Origin: Deltaproteobacteria bacterium
GTDB taxonomy: Bacteria > Desulfobacterota > Binatia > UBA9968
Direction: 5' to 3'
DNA: 11,060 nt
NCBI GenBank assembly: GCA_021323355.1
Contig: JAJONK010000064.1
Location: 1-11,060 of the forward strand
Under the pieces are notes generated by a model. That model saw only the letters and a program-made list of their open reading frames with translations. It had not been told where the DNA came from and searched no databases. Position 1 is the stretch's first letter. Every line of letters begins with the position of its first letter. Position numbers and translations under genes: made by a program. Below, one piece after another: positions 6,664-11,060 of the stretch.

Positions 6664-7842
6664 CTAGATCCTGCGGAAATTACTGCCCATTCGTTGACTA
6701 CCTTGAATCTGCAATCCGCCTTTTGTCGAAGAGGCACTTCCCTTTTCTAGCAACTTGTCGAGGGCATCGTCGCCGGTTAGACCCTCCAATTTGATCTTAA
6801 GCCGCAGGTTATTAGCGCTATCTGAATTCATCAACGCTTGCTGCAGAGTGATTTTGTTTTCCTTGTATAGAGTGAACAGCGCTTGGTCGAACGTTTGGCA
6901 ACCCTCCTGAATTCCCTGTTCCATGGCCTCTTTAAGGCTGTCAATGTCTCCTTGCTTAATCAGATCTTTAATCCGCGGGGTATCGATCATAATCTCGATT
7001 GCCGCCACCCGCGCTCCATCCACCGAAGGAATCAAACGCTGCGAAATGACGGCGCGTAAACTCAAAGAAAGATGCATGAGAATCTGTGAGTGCCGTTCCG
7101 CCGGGAAGAAATTAAGGATACGTTCAAACGATTGATTGACGTTGGTTGAATGAAGCGTGCCCATACAAAGATGACCGGTATCGGCGAAAGTGATCGCCGC
7201 CTCCATGGAATCAGCGTCGCGTATTTCACCGATGAGGATGACATCGGGCGCTTGCCGAACTGCACGCTTGAGCGCGTCTCCAAAGGAAAGGGTGTCAAAA
7301 CCCAACTCTCTCTGGGTCACGATGCATCTTTTGTGAGGATGAACGAATTCGATCGGATCTTCCACTGAGATGATGTGCCCCGGAGCGGATGAGTTACGAT
7401 GATCGATCATGGCAGCCAGGCTGGTGGATTTACCGGATCCGGTCGCGCCGACCACCAGGACCAAGCCGGTCTTTCTCATGACGATCTGTTTCAGTATCTG
7501 CGGCAGCTTTAATTCATCGATGGATCTGATCTCGAATCTGATTCTGCGAATCACCAGCGCGACGAAGCCACGCTGCCGCAAAACGTTGACACGGAATCGG
7601 CTGAGATCAGGAATTGAAAGGACAAGGACTAAATCCATCTCCAGTTTTGCATTAAACTCCTGCCACTGTTTTTCGCTCATGACCGATTCCGCGAGCTTCT
7701 CAAGATCTGCCGGCGCGAATTCAAAATCTCCGATCGGCTGGACGATTCCCTCAATGCGGTACATAGGAGGACTGCCAACAGTGAGATAAACGTCAGAAGC
7801 CTCCTTCTCCACCATCACCTGAAGTAATCTCTTGATCTCCAT
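6664..7842 (-). CDS. pilU: PilU-like type IV pilus retraction ATPase, copy 1
   Basis: This is a 392-residue member of the PilT/PilU branch of secretion ATPases, hexameric motors at the inner-membrane base of the pilus. The N-terminal PAS-like region begins with ASDVYLTVGSPPMYR. In numbering from ATG 7845, Walker A GATGSGKS is at 133-140, the Asp box GHIISVEDPIEF at 156-167, Walker B ILIGEIRD at 203-210 with catalytic E207, and the His box DTGHLCMGTLHS at 222-233. The C-terminal KDLIKQGDIDSLKEAMEQG, CQTFDQAL and DSANNLRLKIKL stretches are characteristic of PilU, not PilT. Two adjacent ATGs exist (7845 and 7842); GGAGG is 6 nt before the second and only 3 nt before the first, so 7842 is chosen. 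It is closely similar to the next gene upstream. The tail after 360 (rich in Ser, Gly and Gln) is not conserved with the other copy. Confidence 0.93.
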   Translation of the reverse strand: MEIKRLLQVMVEKEASDVYLTVGSPPMYRIEGIVQPIGDFEFAPADLEKLAESVMSEKQWQEFNAKLEMDLVLVLSIPDLSRFRVNVLRQRGFVALVIRRIRFEIRSIDELKLPQILKQIVMRKTGLVLVVGATGSGKSTSLAAMIDHRNSSAPGHIISVEDPIEFVHPHKRCIVTQRELGFDTLSFGDALKRAVRQAPDVILIGEIRDADSMEAAITFADTGHLCMGTLHSTNVNQSFERILNFFPAERHSQILMHLSLSLRAVISQRLIPSVDGARVAAIEIMIDTPRIKDLIKQGDIDSLKEAMEQGIQEGCQTFDQALFTLYKENKITLQQALMNSDSANNLRLKIKLEGLTGDDALDKLLEKGSASSTKGGLQIQGSQRMGSNFRRI

Positions 7843-7848
7843 CATCTT

Positions 7849-7853
7849 CCTCC
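7849..7853 (-). promoter_or_regulatory. GGAGG ribosome binding site deciding between two ATGs
   Basis: On the minus strand GGAGG lies 6 nt before ATG 7842-7840 and 3 nt before ATG 7845-7843, favouring the inner ATG for the downstream pilU-like gene. Confidence 0.6.
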
Positions 7854-7958
7854 GAAGGTAGCTTCCAACTCCTCTCTAGTAATCGCTATAGCCGCATCGA
7901 CATGATCCGATTGCCGCGAGCCGCGACTTTCGTTATCGCTGGTATTTATATTTCCCGT

Positions 7959-9128
7959 CTATCTTCCCTGGAGGCGAAAAACATTAGCAGCGCCCACGAC
8001 GTCTGGTTTTGATTCGCTACTGGATTCGGTATTAGCCTGAATCCCGTCGATTGCCTCATCAGCAACTAACCCGGCCATCTTGATCTTCAAACGTAAATTA
8101 TTGGCGCTGTCCGCATTGGCCAAAGCTTCCCCGATCGTAATCTTTCCTGCTTGATATAAAACGAGCAACGCTTGATCGAATGTTTGACAACCTTCCCGAA
8201 TTCCCTGCTCCATCGCTTCCTTTAGCGTGTCAATCTCGCCTTTTTTTATTAAATCCTTCATTCGCGGAGTATCCAAAAGGATCTCAGTTGCGGCAACGCG
8301 TCCGCCGCCGACCGCTGGGAGAAGCCGTTGAGAAACGATCGCCCGCAAATTCAAGGACAGTTGCAAGAGCACCTGCGAGTACCGCTCCGGCGGAAAAAAA
8401 TTTAGCATCCGTTCGAATGACTGGTTAGCGTTGTTTGAGTGCAGAGTACCGAAACAAAGATGACCGGTATCGGCGAAAGTTATCGCAGCTTCCATGGTCT
8501 CTGAGGTACGAATCTCACCGATTAAGATAACGTCCGGCGCTTGTCGCATGGCATTTTCCAAGGCGCTCTGGAACGAGTTGGTGTCAAAGCCGACCTCGCG
8601 CTGGGTCACTACCGAATTCTTATGTTTGTGAACAAATTCAATCGGATCTTCCACGGTAATGATATGTCCCTCATCATTGCTGTTGCGCAGATCTATCATC
8701 GAAGCCAAGGTGGTCGACTTACCCGAGCCCGTCGCACCGACAACTAGCACCAGACCTCTCTTCAACATTGCTACGTCTCTCAACACGGGCGGTAACCCGA
8801 GCGTGTCAAAGGATGGGATGTCGACCTTGATTTTGCGAACAACGATTGCAATGGAGCCACGTTGACGCAAAACATTGACGCGAAAGCGGCTTATTTTCGG
8901 TAAAGATAGAGCGAGATTCAGTTCTTTCTTCTGCCTAAATTCCTCCCACTGTTCCTGATTCATGAACGATTTTGCCAGATCTTCGAGCGATTCAGGGGTA
9001 AAGGGTTCATGCTCGCTCGCCTGAACCTTACCGTTGACCCGATACATCGGAGGTCGAGCCACCGTAAGGTAAAGATCAGAGGAGTCTTTCTCCACCATGG
9101 CCCTGAAATACTCTTCGAGATTCAACAC
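7959..9128 (-). CDS. pilU: PilU-like type IV pilus retraction ATPase, copy 2
   Basis: This 389-residue paralogue of the following gene has most positions of the ATPase core identical by eye. It starts MLNLEEYFRAMVEKDSSDLYLTV in family style. Walker A GATGSGKS is at 131-138, the Asp box GHIITVEDPIEF at 154-165, Walker B ILIGEIR at 201-207 with catalytic E205, and the His box DTGHLCFGTLHS at 220-231. The PilU-type end is KDLIKKGEIDTLKEAMEQG, CQTFDQAL and DSANNLRLKIK. The residue after GEIR is T208, where the other copy and PilT carry D. In known systems PilU assists PilT and usually cannot drive retraction alone. The start is GTG 9128 with GAGGTGAGG just upstream; TTG 9125 is an alternative. 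It begins 36 bp after pilT, so the two are almost certainly one transcript. A 113-bp gap separates it from the next copy. Confidence 0.94.
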   Translation of the reverse strand: MLNLEEYFRAMVEKDSSDLYLTVARPPMYRVNGKVQASEHEPFTPESLEDLAKSFMNQEQWEEFRQKKELNLALSLPKISRFRVNVLRQRGSIAIVVRKIKVDIPSFDTLGLPPVLRDVAMLKRGLVLVVGATGSGKSTTLASMIDLRNSNDEGHIITVEDPIEFVHKHKNSVVTQREVGFDTNSFQSALENAMRQAPDVILIGEIRTSETMEAAITFADTGHLCFGTLHSNNANQSFERMLNFFPPERYSQVLLQLSLNLRAIVSQRLLPAVGGGRVAATEILLDTPRMKDLIKKGEIDTLKEAMEQGIREGCQTFDQALLVLYQAGKITIGEALANADSANNLRLKIKMAGLVADEAIDGIQANTESSSESKPDVVGAANVFRLQGR

Positions 9129-9164
9129 TTCCTCACCTCACAAATGTGCGTCTGATTATTAAAC

Positions 9165-10232
9165 TCAGCGCGCCCCGGAAGCCGCGTTGACGGCGCCAAA
9201 AAGATTTGGATTCGAGCTGCGCGATTGAGCTTCATCCTTGGTCACCAGGCCGCGAGCCACTATATCCAACAGCGCCATATCCATGGTCTGCATGCCGTCT
9301 TTTTTGCTCACCTGCATGGTCCCCGGCAACTGATGGATTTTACCCTCCCTAATGAGGTTGCGAACTGCCGTGGTGCCGATCATGATCTCCAGCGCTGGCA
9401 CCCTGCCGCTGGCGCCCTTCTTCTTCAACAGGGTCTGAGTGATCACCGCCTCTATAGATTCGGCAAATTGCGCGCGGATTTGAGCTTGCTGGTTGGGCGG
9501 AAATACGTCGATGACTCGATCGACGGTTTTGGGCGCGCTGGAGGTGTGCAGAGTGGCAAATACCAAATGACCGGTTTCGGCAGCAGTCAACGCGAGTTGA
9601 ATAGTTTCCAGGTCGCGCAATTCTCCGACTAGGATGATATCGGGATCTTCACGGAGCGCCGCCCTGAGAGCATTAGCAAACGAGTGTGTATGAGGACCTA
9701 ATTCGCGTTGGTTCACGAGACATTTCTTCGATGGGTGCACAAACTCGATAGGATCCTCCACAGTAAGAATATGACCCTCAAAACCGTTATTCAGGTAGTC
9801 GATCATCGCTGCCAGTGTCGTGGATTTTCCGGATCCGGTCGGTCCGGTGACAAGGATCAGCCCTTTCTCCTTCTCACAGAGTTGCTTTAGTATGGGAGGC
9901 ATTCCCAATTCTTCCAGAGTGAAAACTTTCGTCGGTATGGTCCGAAAAACCGCTGCTTCTCCTTTTCGCTGTAAGAAGACATTTACGCGGAATCGCGCGA
10001 TTTCACGCAGTTCAAAGGAAAAGTCGCACTCTCGAGTTTCCTCAAATTTTTTCCGCTGCGAGTCAGTCATGACGTCGAACACTAGATTGTGCACTTCCTC
10101 TTGCGACAAAGGCGGGTAATCCAGTTTTTTTAAGTCTCCGTGCACGCGAAGCATCGGCGGCTCACCCGCGCTCAGATGGCAATCTGACGCTCCCTGTTCA
10201 ACGCCAAAGGCCAAAAGTTGAGTAACATCCAT
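9165..10232 (-). CDS. pilT: Type IV pilus retraction motor ATPase PilT
   Basis: This 355-residue cytoplasmic hexameric ATPase powers pilus depolymerisation, and so twitching motility, adhesion and DNA uptake in known systems. Visible motifs are ASDCHLSAGEPPMLRVHG (15-32), Walker A GPTGSGKST (130-138), the Asp box GHILTVEDPIEF (153-164), Walker B IILVGELRD (199-207) with E204, the His box ETGHLVFATLHT (219-230), and the C-terminal AVRNLIREGKIHQ (289-301). This last motif is the PilT retraction signature and separates the gene from the two PilU-like copies. Length and domain order are normal. ATG 10232 has AGGAG (10247-10243) 10 nt upstream. It is the first gene of the leftward cluster. No pilB or pilC is in view, so assembly genes must lie elsewhere. 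Confidence 0.95.
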   Translation of the reverse strand: MDVTQLLAFGVEQGASDCHLSAGEPPMLRVHGDLKKLDYPPLSQEEVHNLVFDVMTDSQRKKFEETRECDFSFELREIARFRVNVFLQRKGEAAVFRTIPTKVFTLEELGMPPILKQLCEKEKGLILVTGPTGSGKSTTLAAMIDYLNNGFEGHILTVEDPIEFVHPSKKCLVNQRELGPHTHSFANALRAALREDPDIILVGELRDLETIQLALTAAETGHLVFATLHTSSAPKTVDRVIDVFPPNQQAQIRAQFAESIEAVITQTLLKKKGASGRVPALEIMIGTTAVRNLIREGKIHQLPGTMQVSKKDGMQTMDMALLDIVARGLVTKDEAQSRSSNPNLFGAVNAASGAR

Positions 10233-10429
10233 AAACTAATAACTCCTAGCTCGGCTTTGAAATACTCTCTCTAATATCAAGAAGGGCAACTTGAGGTCCG
10301 AGTAAAATCAACTACCGCCGTGCGAATCCGAGCAATAACAATACCAGCTATGGGACAGCGTCGGCCGCGCTTATTCCTTATTTGTGCTTTTTTGTGATGA
10401 TAGGTAGTTATCAGTGACCTTTGGTAGGT
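10233..10429. other. Upstream region of the pil cluster, no gene recognised
   Basis: This AT-leaning stretch lies between pilT and the decayed SDR gene, which are divergently oriented. It must hold the promoter for pilT, but I see no convincing -35/-10 pair or sigma54 GG-N10-GC signature. No reading frame here resembles a protein. Confidence 0.4.
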
Positions 10430-11060
10430 CTCTCGCTGACGTTGAACTACACAGTTGCCAGGGCAACTGGCGGCGGCATCGGTATCGGTTAAGCCATCGG
10501 TGTACAATTTGCCAAAAACGGGTCCAAAGTTGCACTTGCCTCCCGAACCCGGCTCACTTGAATCAGATCGCAGATTTAAGCGCGTCGGGGGTTGAATATC
10601 TTTTCGCAGATGGAAGTCCGAAGCAAAAATGAAATATAAAAAGATATTCCCCTGCTCAGGAATAGGCATGGAGCGGCATCCATACCCTTTTAAACATAGC
10701 TGCGATTTCGGCTTAAGCATGATCGAAGATGCCGATGATTTAACGGGGTATAAAACTGTTGACCTAGCGAATAGTTGTAGCTCGTCACCAAAGAGGTACG
10801 CATATACCCAAAAATCCGGCGGGCGCATGATCAACATCCCTCGGTGGTAGGAAAGTTCGGCCTGCCTGAATAGCAGACCGTACCACAGTACCAACAAGCA
10901 TAATCGGCTTCACCCGTGCCCCGGGGCCTTTCGAAGTGCCCGTGGCATTACCGTTAGGGCGATCGATATCTGTGGCAGCCAAACAAATTTGTGAAGAGAA
11001 CCAGCCGTGTCCCGACGAATAGGAGCTCACGCCATTTACAATGCGTTTGTGTTATGGTTT
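10430..11060 (+). pseudogene. Decayed short-chain dehydrogenase/reductase (SDR), runs off the window
   Basis: SDR enzymes are NAD(P)-dependent oxidoreductases with an N-terminal TGxxxGxG cofactor loop and a Ser-Tyr-Lys active site. The pieces occur in the right order and spacing. TGGGIGIG comes first, followed by an in-frame TAA at 10490-10492, then AIGVQFAKNGSKVALASRT. After a -1 shift, LNQIADLSASGVEYLFADG starts at 10558. In a third frame come SGGRMINI (around 10815-10838) and, after a stop, PYHSTNKH, where the canonical YxxxK has become Y-x4-K (Y codon 10881). GITVRAIDICGSQTNL (10944-10991) follows, then another stop. The interval from TGxxxGIG to GGRMINI is about 115 codons, normal for the fold. 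The middle (10620-10770) is unrecognisable. With several stops, shifts and active-site damage, this gene died long ago. The specific substrate cannot be told. Confidence 0.78.

Noticed and set aside
7846..7958. A promoter between the two pilU-like genes (TATAGC as -10)
   Set aside because: No matching -35 box at a proper distance, so co-transcription from pilT is the simpler reading.
10277..10897. 206-residue minus-strand open frame
   Set aside because: It is antisense to the SDR remnant, has low-complexity unrelated composition and no conserved motif.
10785..11030. 81-residue minus-strand open frame near the right edge
   Set aside because: The opposite strand carries the SDR C-terminal motifs GGRMINI and GITVRAI, which explain this region better.
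1..11060. CRISPR arrays, tRNA genes, rRNA genes and insertion sequences
   Set aside because: No regularly spaced repeats, cloverleaf-like segments, rRNA landmarks or transposase motifs were seen on either strand.

Overview
The window (roughly half G+C) looks like a piece of a Gram-negative bacterial chromosome. The evidence is a type IV pilus retraction-ATPase cluster (one PilT and two PilU-like proteins) and an aerobic-type succinate dehydrogenase. The SDH resembles the mycobacterial Sdh1 type, with a single large Cys/His-containing membrane anchor and gene order C-A-B, rather than the E. coli sdhCDAB type. This combination fits a deltaproteobacteria-like or other candidate-phylum lineage better than a well-studied genus, but the lineage is an inference and is not fixed by the sequence.

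Left part, + strand (1-5306): a TCA-cycle block. fumC (class II fumarase) is present over its full length but is broken by six small indels plus an exact 73-bp tandem duplication. Undoing these gives a normal-looking 469-residue fumarase with no nonsense codon. A 476-bp gap follows. It holds a possible decayed small ORF, two dyads and a plausible sigma70-like promoter. The intact sdhC-sdhA-sdhB operon comes next, with both junctions overlapping by one base (TAATG). SDH makes fumarate and fumarase would hydrate it, so the neighbours are metabolically linked even though the fumarase copy here appears dead.

Right part, - strand (10232 down to 5358): pilT, a pilU-like gene, a second pilU-like gene, then two paralogous genes of unknown function (174 and about 172 residues), all in one direction. 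The last gene converges on sdhB with 51 bp between them. The two unknown proteins share a co-linear N-terminal block and a C-terminal block, and their position suggests a link to pilus retraction. The shorter one has no ATG, GTG or well-placed TTG start. A CTG behind an AGGGG Shine-Dalgarno aligns exactly with its paralogue's ATG.

Right end, + strand (about 10430 to the window edge): an extensively decayed short-chain dehydrogenase (SDR) pseudogene, recognisable by a TGxxxGIG motif, an LNQIAD block, a GGRMINI strand, a damaged YxxxK active site and a GITVRAI block. With the broken fumC, the window shows one young and one old pseudogene beside fully intact operons, so gene decay here is selective. 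I see no tRNA, rRNA, CRISPR array or transposase.
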